A stretch of 32,686 bases of DNA, taken from the NCBI GenBank assembly GCA_013044295.1, contig JABEUU010000032.1, positions 1 through 32,686 on the forward strand, written 5' to 3'. The stretch is from Candidatus Dormiibacterota bacterium. Its GTDB lineage: Bacteria; Chloroflexota; Dormibacteria; Aeolococcales; Bog-877. The notes beneath the pieces are model-generated. The model saw nothing but the letters and a program-made list of their open reading frames with translations, was not told the origin of the DNA and searched no databases. The translations under genes and the position numbers were made by a program. Shown in pieces: positions 16,175 through 25,785 of the stretch (its first letter is position 1; each line of letters opens with the position of its first letter).

Positions 16175-16742
16175 GATTCCCCTCGGGCCCGTCGTCGCGG
16201 CTGGTCAGGAGGTGTTGCCGCAGGCTGGCCGTGCCTCTGAAGATCAGAAGCTTCACGGCCCCCTCCGTCTTGCCCATGATGACCCCGATCTGGGCCAGCT
16301 TGAGATCCTCCCCATATTTCAGGCTCATGGCGATCCGCTGCTGCTCCGGAAGTGCCTCGATGAGGTCCCAGATGGCCTGGGCTCCCATCCGATTGGCCAC
16401 CTCGTCGTCGACTGCGGGGGTGGGGTCGACCGGCTCGGGCACCTCGTCCAAGCTGTCCTCAGCCCGCCGACGGGAGCGGTAGTGGTCGGTGATGGCGTTG
16501 ACGGCGATCTGGTAGAGCCAGGCGGAGAAGGGATGCCCCGAGTGCTGGTAGCGCGGCAGTGCCCGTAGCGCCTTGAAGAACACCTCACTGGTGATGTCCT
16601 CGGCCAGGGGCTGGCTGCGGACCCGGGAGGCCACGTATCGATAGATCTGGGGGAAGTACTGGTCATAGAGCTCGCCGAAGTATTCCGGGTCCTCCTTGGC
16701 CCTGGCAATCAGAGCCTCCTCATGATCGCTGGGGAGACTCAT
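16167..16742 (-). CDS. ECF-type RNA polymerase sigma factor
   Basis: The 191-residue product has sigma region 2 (about 22-95: ELYDQYFPQIYRYVASRV, LAEDITSEVFFKALRALPRY, FSAWLYQIAVNAITDHYRSRR) and region 4 (about 130-180: LPEQQRIAMSLKYGEDLKLAQIG, TEGAVKLLIFRG), with a short acidic linker and no region 3. It directs RNA polymerase to a special promoter set. ATG 16742 is chosen because the 69 upstream in-frame residues are low-complexity. The gene is coupled to the membrane propeller protein, its likely regulator. The promoter region faces purB divergently, but no clear autoregulatory -35/-10 pair was found. Confidence 0.92.
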   Translation of the reverse strand: MSLPSDHEEALIARAKEDPEYFGELYDQYFPQIYRYVASRVRSQPLAEDITSEVFFKALRALPRYQHSGHPFSAWLYQIAVNAITDHYRSRRRAEDSLDEVPEPVDPTPAVDDEVANRMGAQAIWDLIEALPEQQRIAMSLKYGEDLKLAQIGVIMGKTEGAVKLLIFRGTASLRQHLLTSRDDGPEGNHG

Positions 16743-16870
16743 GGTCAGGCTCTTCCTCTCTGTGCCATCAACGGAGGCGTCGACAGTCCGGTTACGGCGA
16801 GGAGCGGGCGGGCCATCCGTCAAAGGTAACCGCCAGCCACGGCTGGTCGAGGAGCCGGCCGGTCCGACCT

Positions 16871-16876
16871 TATACT
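16871..16876 (+). promoter_or_regulatory. -10 box TATACT of the purB-purH operon
   Basis: TATACT within CCTTATACTGG lies about 55 bases before purB ATG 16931, so the leader would be near 48 bases. A good -35 hexamer at standard spacing is not evident. It is the best candidate for the main promoter of the ten-kilobase purine operon. Confidence 0.45.
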
Positions 16877-16930
16877 GGCTGGAGTTGATGATCCTCGAGC
16901 CGCTCCAGCGCTCAGCCCGGGCCCTCGTGA

Positions 16931-18274
16931 ATGATCGATAGGTACGCACCCCCTGACCTGCGTGCCCTGTGGTCCGATGAGGCCAGGGTCGAGCTCTGGT
17001 TGCAGGTCGAGTTGGCGGTTTGCCAGGCGCGCGCCGACCTGGGGGAGATAGCGCCTCCGGAGATGGCCGCCCTGAAGCGTGCCACTCCGCCCAGCCTGAC
17101 CCGGCTGAGGGAGCTGGAGGCGGAGCAGGGGCACGACCTGGCCGCCTTCGTGAGCGCGGTCCAGGAACAGCTGGGGCCCGAGGGCCGGCTGCTCCACCTG
17201 GGCCTCACCAGCCAGGATGTGGTCGACACCACCCTGGCGCTCCAGCTGCGCCGGGTCGCCGAGATCCTGGCCCAGGATCTGGCCCGTCTCGACCAGGCGC
17301 TGGCGGACCTAGCCCTGCGCCACCGCGGCACACCCATGATGGGCAGGACCCACGGCATGCACGCCGAGCCACTGACCTTCGGCTTCGTGATGGCCAACCA
17401 CCTGGACGAGCTGCGCCGGGCCGCAGAGCGGCTCCGGGCCGCCACCGCCGAGGTGGTGGTGGGCAAGGTCTCGGGCACTGTGGGGACCCATGCGACCGTC
17501 TCTCCAGAGGTGGAACGCCTGGCCCTGGCCGGTCTTGGACTGCCGGCGGCGGCGATCACGACCCAGGTGGTGGCGCGGGATCGCCATGCGTTCTTCCTGT
17601 GCGCGCTGGCGTTGGTGGGCGCGTCCTGCGAGCGCCTGGCGACCACCCTGCGCCACCTTCAGCGCACCGAGGTGGGCGAGGTCGAGGAGCCCTTCGCGGC
17701 GCGCCAGAAGGGCTCCTCGGCCATGCCCCACAAGCGCAACCCGATCCGGCTTGAGCAGGTCTGCGGGCTGAGCCGCCTGCTCCGAGGCTGGGCGGTGGCC
17801 GGACTCGAGGATGTCGCCCTCTGGCACGAACGGGACATCTCCCACTCGTCGGTGGAGCGGGTGGCCCTACCCGACGCCACCATGGCCCTGGGCCACATGG
17901 TCCGCACCCTCACCTCCGTCCTGGGGGGCTTGGAGGTCGACCGCGAGGCCATGCTGGCGAACGTCGAGCGACGAGGTGGCTTGGCTCGGAGCCAGCAGGT
18001 CCTGTTGGCGCTGCTGGGCCGCGGCCAGCAGCGTGAGGAGGCCTACCGCCTGGTCCAGCGGCTGGCTCACGAGGCCGATCACGAGGGCGGGGACTTTCGG
18101 GCCGGCTGCCTGGCCTCGCCGGAGCTCAGCCGGCTGCTGACCGCGGCCGACATCGAGGAGGCGCTCGCCCTTGACCGCTACCTGGGGGGGATCGACGCCA
18201 GCTTCCACCGGCTGGGGTTGCTGCCCGCCACATCCGACGAGGCCGGCGACCCACCGGCCCAGGGGAAAAGCTGA
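16931..18274 (+). CDS. purB: Adenylosuccinate lyase
   Basis: The enzyme splits SAICAR to AICAR plus fumarate and adenylosuccinate to AMP plus fumarate. The 447-residue product opens with MIDRYAPPDLRALWSDEARVELW, typical of the short bacterial PurB. It contains TSQDVVDT, the general-acid region GRTHGMHAEP, and the superfamily signature SSAMPHKRNPI (about residue 265). It leads the purine operon and its stop overlaps the purC ATG by one base. No clear ribosome site precedes ATG 16931. Confidence 0.96.
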   Translation: MIDRYAPPDLRALWSDEARVELWLQVELAVCQARADLGEIAPPEMAALKRATPPSLTRLRELEAEQGHDLAAFVSAVQEQLGPEGRLLHLGLTSQDVVDTTLALQLRRVAEILAQDLARLDQALADLALRHRGTPMMGRTHGMHAEPLTFGFVMANHLDELRRAAERLRAATAEVVVGKVSGTVGTHATVSPEVERLALAGLGLPAAAITTQVVARDRHAFFLCALALVGASCERLATTLRHLQRTEVGEVEEPFAARQKGSSAMPHKRNPIRLEQVCGLSRLLRGWAVAGLEDVALWHERDISHSSVERVALPDATMALGHMVRTLTSVLGGLEVDREAMLANVERRGGLARSQQVLLALLGRGQQREEAYRLVQRLAHEADHEGGDFRAGCLASPELSRLLTAADIEEALALDRYLGGIDASFHRLGLLPATSDEAGDPPAQGKS

Positions 18275-19152
18275 TGCCTGGCGGGGAGGGCCTGGCGGAG
18301 GCGGACCTGCCCCAGCTGCCGCTCTTCCGCCGAGGCAAGGTGCGCGACACCTTCGACCTGGGTGATCGACTGCTGATGGTGGCGACCGACCGGCTCTCGG
18401 CCTTCGACTGCGTGCTGCCGGACCTGATCCCTGACCGGGGCCGGGTGCTCACCACCATGTCCCGGTTCTGGTTTGCCCAGACCGCCGCGATGGTTCCCAA
18501 CCATCTCAGGGAGGACGACCCCTCGGCCATCCCGGCCGCCAGCTACTCGCAGCTGGCAGGCAGGATGATGTTTGTCGCCAAGGCGGACCGGGTCGACATC
18601 GAGTGCGTCGTCCGTGGTTACCTGGCCGGCAGCGGGTGGCAGGAGTACCTGGATTCCGGAACGCTCGCTGAGGAGGAGCTGCCCTCGGGGTTGGCCTTCG
18701 GCTCCCGGCTCCCCGAGCCCCGCTTCACGCCTGCGACCAAGAGCGATTCCGGCCACGATCAGAACATCTCGCGGGCCCAGCTGCGAGAGCTGGTGGGTCC
18801 CGAGCTGGCCGCCCAGCTGGAAGTGACCAGCCTTCAGCTGTACCAGTTCGGGGCGGCGCGATGCCTGGAGGCGGGCCTGATCCTGGCCGACACCAAGTTC
18901 GAGTTCGGATTCGTCGACGGACGGCTGACCGTGATCGATGAGATGCTGACTCCGGACTCATCCCGGCTCTGGGAGGCGGGCGACGCCCAAGGGTCCACCC
19001 ATGGCTTCGACAAACAACCGGTGCGTGACTATCTGCTCAGCAGCGGCTGGAACCGGCTCGCCCCCGGGCCCCGCCTGCCCAAGGCCCTGGTGAGCGAGAC
19101 CAGACTGCGGTACCTGGAGGTATGCCGACGGATAACCGGCATCGATATATAG
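18274..19152 (+). CDS. purC: SAICAR synthetase
   Basis: The enzyme joins CAIR and aspartate with ATP to give SAICAR. The 292-residue product has the N-terminal ATP-site motif RRGKVRDTFDLGDRLLMVATDRLSAFD, then ECVVRGYLAGSGWQEY, FTPATKSDSGHDQNIS, and the C-terminal DTKFEFGFVDG and DEMLTPDSSRLW motifs. This is the longer bacterial/fungal-like form (about 290 against 235 residues). Its start overlaps purB by one base and its end overlaps purS by 31 bases. Confidence 0.96.
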   Translation: MPGGEGLAEADLPQLPLFRRGKVRDTFDLGDRLLMVATDRLSAFDCVLPDLIPDRGRVLTTMSRFWFAQTAAMVPNHLREDDPSAIPAASYSQLAGRMMFVAKADRVDIECVVRGYLAGSGWQEYLDSGTLAEEELPSGLAFGSRLPEPRFTPATKSDSGHDQNISRAQLRELVGPELAAQLEVTSLQLYQFGAARCLEAGLILADTKFEFGFVDGRLTVIDEMLTPDSSRLWEAGDAQGSTHGFDKQPVRDYLLSSGWNRLAPGPRLPKALVSETRLRYLEVCRRITGIDI

Positions 19153-19397
19153 CCGAGGTTGTGGTCACCCTCAAGCCCGTGGTGAACGACCCCCAGGGCC
19201 TGGTGGTGACCCAGGCCCTGCACGCTCTGGGCTATCCCGAGGTGGGCGCGACCAGGGTGGGCAAGTTCATCAGCCTTGACCTGGAGGGTGCCGAGGAGAG
19301 CCAGGTGCGCGCCCGGGTGGAGGAGATGTGCCGGCGGCTTCTCCGCAACGAGGTTATCGAGGACTACCGCTTCCAGCTTCGGCGGGAGGAGCCATAG
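19122..19397 (+). CDS. purS: FGAM synthetase subunit PurS
   Basis: The 91-residue product matches PurS throughout: VVVTLKPVVNDPQG, ALHALGYPEVGATRVGKFISLDLEG and VEEMCRRLLRNEVIEDY. PurS bridges PurQ and PurL in the three-part FGAM synthetase of Gram-positive-type bacteria. ATG 19122 overlaps purC by 31 bases and has GGAGGT one base upstream, too close for a standard site. GTG 19160 is in frame but would remove the first beta strand, so the ATG is kept with moderate confidence in the exact start. Confidence 0.92.
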   Translation: MPTDNRHRYIAEVVVTLKPVVNDPQGLVVTQALHALGYPEVGATRVGKFISLDLEGAEESQVRARVEEMCRRLLRNEVIEDYRFQLRREEP

Positions 19398-19398
19398 C

Positions 19399-20103
19399 TT
19401 GCCGGTGCGCTTTGGCATAGCCGTCTTTCCGGGCACCTGGTCTGAGCGTGACTGCAGTCATGCGGTATCCCTGGCGGGTGGCGAGTCCACCTTCCTTTGG
19501 CACGCTGACCGAGATCTCAAGGGCAGTGACTGCGTGGTCCTGCCAGGGGGCTTCGCCCATGGCGACTACCTGCGCGCCGGGGCGATCGCGCGTTTCGCCC
19601 CTCTGATGGACGCGGTCGCCGAGCATGCCCGGGCGGGGGGTCTGGTGCTGGGAATCTGCAACGGCTTCCAGATCCTCTGCGAGGCCGGCCTGCTGCCGGG
19701 CGCGCTGCTGCGCAACCGGGGCCTTCAGTTCCTCTGCCAGCCGACCTGGCTGCGGGTGGAGACCGTCTCCACCCGGTTTCTGGCCGGGCTCGAGGTCGGC
19801 AACACCCTGGAGATCCCCATCTCCCATGGAGAGGGCCGGTACTACGCCGACCCGGCCACCCTGGCCCAGCTGGAAGCGGAGTCCAGAGTGGCCCTTCGCT
19901 ACTCCGGTCCCACCGGGGAGCTGGCTGACCAGTACAACCCCAACGGCTCCCTGCATCAGATCGCTGGCATCCTCAACGAGCAGCGCAACGTGCTGGGCAT
20001 GATGCCCCATCCGGAGCGGGCCTGCGAAGCGCTGCTGGGGTCTAGTGACGGGCTGGCGCTCTTCTCCGGAGTGGTCCGCAGCCTGGTCGCGGCGGGCCGA
20101 TGA
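19399..20103 (+). CDS. purQ: FGAM synthetase glutaminase subunit PurQ
   Basis: The 234-residue class I amidotransferase supplies ammonia to PurL. It has [15 protein letters not shown] at the start, the oxyanion segment [17 protein letters not shown], the nucleophile cysteine in [10 protein letters not shown], and the His-Glu pair in MMPHPERA. The start is TTG 19399, set by GGAGGA at 19385-19390 with eight-base spacing. It is one base after purS and ends in a four-base ATGA overlap with purL. Confidence 0.95.
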   Translation: MPVRFGIAVFPGTWSERDCSHAVSLAGGESTFLWHADRDLKGSDCVVLPGGFAHGDYLRAGAIARFAPLMDAVAEHARAGGLVLGICNGFQILCEAGLLPGALLRNRGLQFLCQPTWLRVETVSTRFLAGLEVGNTLEIPISHGEGRYYADPATLAQLEAESRVALRYSGPTGELADQYNPNGSLHQIAGILNEQRNVLGMMPHPERACEALLGSSDGLALFSGVVRSLVAAGR

Positions 20104-22337
20104 CTCAGGCCGTTCCCGAGGCTCCCACCCAGGCGGAGCTGCGCGAGATCGCACTGACCCGCGCCGAGTACGAGTCGGCGTCCGCGCAGCTGGGGCGCGC
20201 CCTCAATCCTCTGGAGCTGGGCATGCTGGGCGCGATGTGGTCGGAGCACTGCTCCTACAAGACCTCCAAACCGCTGCTCCGGCAGCTGCGTTCGACGGGC
20301 GCCCGAGTGGTGCTGGGGCCCGGCGAGAACGCCGGGGTGGTGGACCTCGGAGACGACCTGCTCTGCTGCTTCAAGATCGAGTCGCACAACCACCCGAGCG
20401 CCATTGAGCCGGTCCAGGGCGCGGCCACCGGGGTGGGGGGCATCCTCCGCGACGTCTTCGCCATGGGGGCCCGTCCGGTCGCGCTCCTCGATGCGATCAG
20501 GTTCGGCGACCTGGACCAGTCGCTCCAGCGCCACCGCTTCGCCCGGGTGGTGGAGGGGATCGGCTTCTACGGCAACTGCATTGGGGTGCCCACGGTGGGA
20601 GGCGAGACCTACTTCGACTCCGCCTACTCCGACAACTGTCTGGTCAACGCCATGTGCGTGGGGCTGGCGGAGCGTTCACAGCTGGTGCGGGCGGTCGCCT
20701 CCGGCCCGGGCAACCCGGTGATGCTGGTGGGAGCCGACACCGGGCGCGACGGCATCCACGGGGCTACCTTCGCCTCGGTGCAGCTGGACGAGAGCGCCGA
20801 CGAGCGGCGGCCGGCGGTGCAGGTCGGCAACCCGTACCTGGAGAAGTGCCTGCTCGAGGCCTGCCTCGAACTGTGTGGGCATCCGGCCCTGGTGGGGCTC
20901 CAAGACTGTGGGGCGGCCGGGCTCACCAGCAGCTGCGCGGAGATGGCCCACCGGGGCGGGGTGGGAATCGAGATCGACGTGGCGCGGGTGAGCCGGCGGG
21001 AGCTGGGGATGTCCCCCTACCAGGTGATGCTCAGCGAGTCCCAGGAGCGCATGGTGCTGGTGGTGGAGAGCGGACAGGAGGACGCCGTGCGGCAGATCTT
21101 CGACCGCTGGGACCTTCACAGTGACATCATCGGCCGAGTGATCTCCGAGCCCGAGCTGCGGATTCTCGACGGCCCGGTGCGGGTGGCCACGCTGCCGCTG
21201 GGGATTCTGGTTGACGGCTTCGCGGAGCGCAGGCCACCCTCCCGCCGGCCGATCGACCTTGACTCGCGGCTGGCCGCGGACCCGCTGAGCAGCCCGGCGC
21301 CGTGGTCACTGGAGGAGTCCTGGTTGCGGTTGCTGAGCTCCCCCAACTGCGGCGAGACCCGCTGGATATTTCGGCAGTACGACCACCAGGTGGGCGACGA
21401 CACCGTGCGCGGCCCCGGCGGCGACGCCGCCGTGCTCCGGATCAAGGGCCGCAGCGACGGCCTCGCCATGACCGTGGACGGTGCCCATCGCTCGGCCGCG
21501 CTCGACCCCCGCCAAGGCACCGCGCTGGCGGTCGCCGAGGCGGTCAGGAACCTGGCCGTGGTGGGCGCCGAGCCGCTGGCTCTGACCAACTGCCTGAACT
21601 TCGGCGACCCGGACCAGCCGGAGGTCATGTGGCAGATGGAGGAGGCGGTTGGGGGCCTCGCCGAGGCCGCGCTGGCCTTTGGGATCCCCGTCGTCAGCGG
21701 CAATGTCAGCCTCTACAACGACTTCCAGGGCACCGGAATCCCGCCCACTCCGATGGTCGGCCTGGTGGGCCAGGTGCCCGCAGTCGCTGTCTCCACTGGG
21801 CTCGGGTTCCGGGCGGCCGGCGACCAGATCTACCTGATCGGGCCGGCCGGGGTCGAGCTGGCGGGGTCCGAGTACCAGCGCCTGGCCCAGGGCGCGGTGA
21901 TGGGAACGCCACCCCACCTCGACGTGGCCGCGGAACTGGTGGCCGCTGCCGCCATCAGGGACCTGGTGCGCGGTTCGGTCCTGAGCTCCGCCCATGATTG
22001 CTCCCTGGGCGGACTGGCGGTGACGCTGGCGGAGTCCTGCATCGCCGGCGGGCTGGGCGCCGTCGTGGACTTCCCGCTCGCTATCCCGAGCCAGGCTCCA
22101 ACCGGCTGGGCCTGGGGAGTGCTCTTCGGGGAAACATCTGGTCGCTACCTGGTCAGTGTCGCGCCCGATCTGATCGACCTCCTGGCTGCGGTCTGCCAGG
22201 GCCACGGGGTGCCCGTCATGAAGCTCGGAGTCGTTGGTGGCAGTTCGATCTCAATTGGAGGTCTGGCGGAGATCGCCCTGGAGGCTGCGACCAGGGCGAG
22301 CGCTGGTGGCCTGGCCGGCTTCATGGAGCGCGGCTGA
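20100..22337 (+). CDS. purL: FGAM synthetase large subunit PurL (small form)
   Basis: The enzyme converts FGAR, ATP and ammonia to FGAM. The 745-residue product is the short PurL that works with PurS and PurQ, lacking a fused glutaminase. Motifs include [15 protein letters not shown], the substrate segment [51 protein letters not shown], and the second half [12 protein letters not shown]...[12 protein letters not shown] 20100 overlaps purQ by four bases. Confidence 0.96.
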   Translation: MTQAVPEAPTQAELREIALTRAEYESASAQLGRALNPLELGMLGAMWSEHCSYKTSKPLLRQLRSTGARVVLGPGENAGVVDLGDDLLCCFKIESHNHPSAIEPVQGAATGVGGILRDVFAMGARPVALLDAIRFGDLDQSLQRHRFARVVEGIGFYGNCIGVPTVGGETYFDSAYSDNCLVNAMCVGLAERSQLVRAVASGPGNPVMLVGADTGRDGIHGATFASVQLDESADERRPAVQVGNPYLEKCLLEACLELCGHPALVGLQDCGAAGLTSSCAEMAHRGGVGIEIDVARVSRRELGMSPYQVMLSESQERMVLVVESGQEDAVRQIFDRWDLHSDIIGRVISEPELRILDGPVRVATLPLGILVDGFAERRPPSRRPIDLDSRLAADPLSSPAPWSLEESWLRLLSSPNCGETRWIFRQYDHQVGDDTVRGPGGDAAVLRIKGRSDGLAMTVDGAHRSAALDPRQGTALAVAEAVRNLAVVGAEPLALTNCLNFGDPDQPEVMWQMEEAVGGLAEAALAFGIPVVSGNVSLYNDFQGTGIPPTPMVGLVGQVPAVAVSTGLGFRAAGDQIYLIGPAGVELAGSEYQRLAQGAVMGTPPHLDVAAELVAAAAIRDLVRGSVLSSAHDCSLGGLAVTLAESCIAGGLGAVVDFPLAIPSQAPTGWAWGVLFGETSGRYLVSVAPDLIDLLAAVCQGHGVPVMKLGVVGGSSISIGGLAEIALEAATRASAGGLAGFMERG

Positions 22338-22379
22338 CTTGCGGCGGCATCGAGTCGAGGCCGCCGGGCCGCTGGCGGT

Positions 22380-22385
22380 TATGCT
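22380..22385 (+). promoter_or_regulatory. Candidate internal promoter -10 box TATGCT at purF
   Basis: TATGCT is the same hexamer as before guaB3. It overlaps purF ATG 22381 and stands seven bases before in-frame GTG 22393. That geometry would yield a leaderless purF transcript starting at GTG 22393, alongside read-through from purL. Confidence 0.35.
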
Positions 22386-23883
22386 GGCAGAGGTGATCGA
22401 CATCAACGGCCACCCGGGGTATCCCCGGGCGGAGAGCCGTGCCGCTGGCGTCGGCGACGACAAGCTGCACGAGGCTTGCGGCGTGTTCGGCGTGTACGCC
22501 CCCGGGGCCAACGTGGCCAACCTCTGCCACCTGGGCATCTACGCGCTCCAGCATCGGGGCCAGGAGTCGGCGGGGATCTGCGTTTCAGACGAGGAGCGGC
22601 TGCGGGTGCACAAGGACATGGGCCTGGTCTCGCAGGTCTTCTCCGAGGAGTCCCTGAGCCGCTTGCCGGGGTCCTGGGGGCTGGCTCACACCCGCTACTC
22701 CACCACCGGGTCGTCCCACGCCAGCAACGCCCAGCCCTTCACATTCGAGCACGGCCAGCTGGGCCCGGTCGCGATCTCCCACAACGGCAACCTCACCAAC
22801 GCTCAGGCGCTCCGCAACGCCCTTGTGGAGGAGGGCTACGCCTTCGCCACCAGCAGCGACACCGAGGTTCTGGCGGGCCTCCTGGCACGGACTCCTGGCG
22901 AGCGCTTGGAGATCGTCCTGCAGCGTTCGCTACCCCGGGTCCTCGGCGCCTACTCGCTGGGGTTCCTGACCCGCGACAGCCTGGTGGCAGCGCGGGACGA
23001 GCTGGGGCTGCGGCCGCTTTGCATCGGCCGCCTGGGCGACCTCCGCGCCCCCGGCGGGGAGGGTTACATAATCGCCAGTGAGACCTGTGCCCTGGACGTG
23101 GTGGGCGCTCGTCTGGTGCGTGAGGTGCGGCCCGGCGAGATCGTCACGATTAACGCCAGCGGGCTGCACAGCGTCAGCTTCGGGCAGCGGCGCCCGCCGG
23201 CGATGTGCTCGTTCGAGTTCATCTACTTCGCGCGTCCCGACTCCGTGATCCAGAACCGGAGCCTCTACGAGGTCCGCTTGGCGATGGGCAGGCGCCTGGC
23301 CGAGGAGTCGCCCGTGGACGGCGACGTGGTCATCCCGCTGCCCGACTCGGGAACCCCGGCCGCGATCGGCTTCGCCCAGGCCAGCGGTATTCCCTTTGCC
23401 GAGGGCATGATCAAGTCGCGCTACATCAATCGCACCTTCATCCAGCCCCAGCAGGGGATGCGGGACGCCGGGGTGAGACTGAAGTTCAACCCCATGCCCC
23501 GCGTCCTGGCGGGCAAGCGGGTGGTGCTGGTGGACGACTCGATCGTGCGGGGCTCGACATCCCGCCAGATCGTGGATGCGCTGCGCCGGGCGGGGGCGCG
23601 CGAGGTGCACATGCGGGTGGCCTCCCCGCCGATTCGCTACCCCTGCTTCATGGGGATCGACATCGCCAGCCGCAGCGAGCTGATCGCCGCCGGACGCAGC
23701 TCCGACGAGGTGGGTGCCATCATCGGGACGGACTCCCTGGCGTATCTCAGCCTGGATGGGCTGCGCATCGCTCTGCATTCCCGCCCCGAGACGGCTGGCT
23801 TCTGTTTCGCCTGCTTGGATGGCGTGTACCCGCTCCAGGTTCCCCAGCAGCTGGAGATGGACAAGCTGGCGCTCGAAGGATGA
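22381..23883 (+). CDS. purF: Amidophosphoribosyltransferase (Fe-S, propeptide form)
   Basis: This is the first committed purine step: PRPP plus glutamine gives phosphoribosylamine. The 500-residue product has the Ntn nucleophile C33 in HEACGVFGVYAP behind a propeptide that must be removed. Next come LQHRGQESAGI, RYSTTGSS, and the PRTase site VVLVDDSIVRGSTSRQ. The four cysteines expected for the Bacillus-type [4Fe-4S] cluster are all present (C276, C422, C475, C478), which suggests oxygen-linked stability control. ATG 22381 has no good ribosome site. In-frame GTG 22393 may be used instead, which would shorten the propeptide by four residues. It follows purL by 43 bases. Confidence 0.95.
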   Translation: MLAEVIDINGHPGYPRAESRAAGVGDDKLHEACGVFGVYAPGANVANLCHLGIYALQHRGQESAGICVSDEERLRVHKDMGLVSQVFSEESLSRLPGSWGLAHTRYSTTGSSHASNAQPFTFEHGQLGPVAISHNGNLTNAQALRNALVEEGYAFATSSDTEVLAGLLARTPGERLEIVLQRSLPRVLGAYSLGFLTRDSLVAARDELGLRPLCIGRLGDLRAPGGEGYIIASETCALDVVGARLVREVRPGEIVTINASGLHSVSFGQRRPPAMCSFEFIYFARPDSVIQNRSLYEVRLAMGRRLAEESPVDGDVVIPLPDSGTPAAIGFAQASGIPFAEGMIKSRYINRTFIQPQQGMRDAGVRLKFNPMPRVLAGKRVVLVDDSIVRGSTSRQIVDALRRAGAREVHMRVASPPIRYPCFMGIDIASRSELIAAGRSSDEVGAIIGTDSLAYLSLDGLRIALHSRPETAGFCFACLDGVYPLQVPQQLEMDKLALEG

Positions 23884-24085
23884 AAGGACCATGCTGCTGG
23901 GCGCCTTTTCCCGAGCGCGGCTCTCATGGGGCCGGCGCCAACGGCTTGGCCCTGGCGGGAGCAGGCGGGAGTGGGGCGACTGGCTTGCGCCCCCGTGGTG
24001 ACCTTCTTGGCCTCTGGCGGGTCGCGGTGGTGCCGGGTTTCGCCCGGTCGCCCGGGACCGCGGCGGGTCCACTCCTGGTGACGGC

Positions 24086-24089
<4 letters not shown>
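23880..24089 (+). CDS. Small ORF linking purF and purM, function unknown
   Basis: This 69-codon frame begins with ATG 23880 overlapping the purF stop by four bases (ATGA) and ends with TGA 24087-24089 overlapping purM TTG 24086 by four bases (TTGA). GAAGG lies directly before the ATG. The product is Gly/Ala/Arg/Pro-rich with no recognised domain. A second small frame in this gap (23891-24001, 36 codons) has AAAGGA before its ATG. The double overlap is what a coupled gene would show, but composition is also what random high-GC DNA encodes. Confidence 0.3.
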
Positions 24090-25153
<1,064 letters not shown>

Positions 25154-25176
25154 CCGACCAGCCAGCACGACGTGGG

Positions 25177-25785
25177 GTGGGGGTGCTGGTCTCCGGGCGC
25201 GGCAGCAACCTGGCCGCCCTGGTCGCCGCCGCCAGGGTGCCCGGCTTCCCAGCCGCGGTGGTGGCGGTGGCGTCCAATCGGGCCAGCTGCCCGGCGCTGG
25301 CGGTGGCCCGGTCGGCCGGGATACCCTGCCAGGCATTTCCGGCCCGCGACTACGGCGGGGATTCCAGGGCCAGGGACGCCGCCATGGCCGGCTGGCTGGG
25401 GGAGAACAAGGTCGAGATCCTGGTCCTGGCCGGCTACGACCGAATCCTGGCAGACCCTCTCCTGAGCGCCTTCGCCGGGCGGATCCTCAACCTGCACAAC
25501 AGCCTGCTGCCCGCCTTCGCGGGCACCATGAGCGCGGTGGAGCAGGCCCTCGACTATGGGGTCAAGGTGACCGGCTGCACGGTCCACATCGTCGATCCCG
25601 AATCCGTCGACGGTGGTCCGATCGTGCTGCAGGCGGCGGTGGAGGTCAGGGACGACGACACCCCTGCCAGTCTCCTCCAACGAGTCCACGAGCAGGAGTG
25701 GCGAATCCTGCCCCGGGCGGTCGAGCTGCTGGCCAGCGATGGCCTGCTGGTGGAGGGCCGCCGGGTCCGGCGCCGGTCATGTTGA
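25177..25785 (+). CDS. purN: GAR formyltransferase
   Basis: The enzyme transfers the formyl group of 10-formyltetrahydrofolate to GAR. It opens with GVLVSGRGSNLAALV and keeps the catalytic Asn-His-Asp set in ILNLHNSLLPAF and HIVDPESVDGGPIV. The usual HPSLLP is HNSLLP, a mild change beside the catalytic histidine. GTG 25177 is the first standard start (202 residues). CTG 25150, overlapping the purM stop as CTGA, is a possible non-standard coupled start. Its stop overlaps purH by seven bases. Confidence 0.94.
   Translation: MGVLVSGRGSNLAALVAAARVPGFPAAVVAVASNRASCPALAVARSAGIPCQAFPARDYGGDSRARDAAMAGWLGENKVEILVLAGYDRILADPLLSAFAGRILNLHNSLLPAFAGTMSAVEQALDYGVKVTGCTVHIVDPESVDGGPIVLQAAVEVRDDDTPASLLQRVHEQEWRILPRAVELLASDGLLVEGRRVRRRSC

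Noticed and set aside
15053-16240. 395-codon plus-strand ORF opposite the propeller protein
   Set aside because: Gly/Arg/His-rich frame with no domain, fully antisense to a gene with clear membrane and propeller motifs.
16743-16949. N-terminal extension of the ECF sigma factor
   Set aside because: The extra residues are Arg/Ser/Pro-rich, unlike any sigma region, and would run into the purB start.
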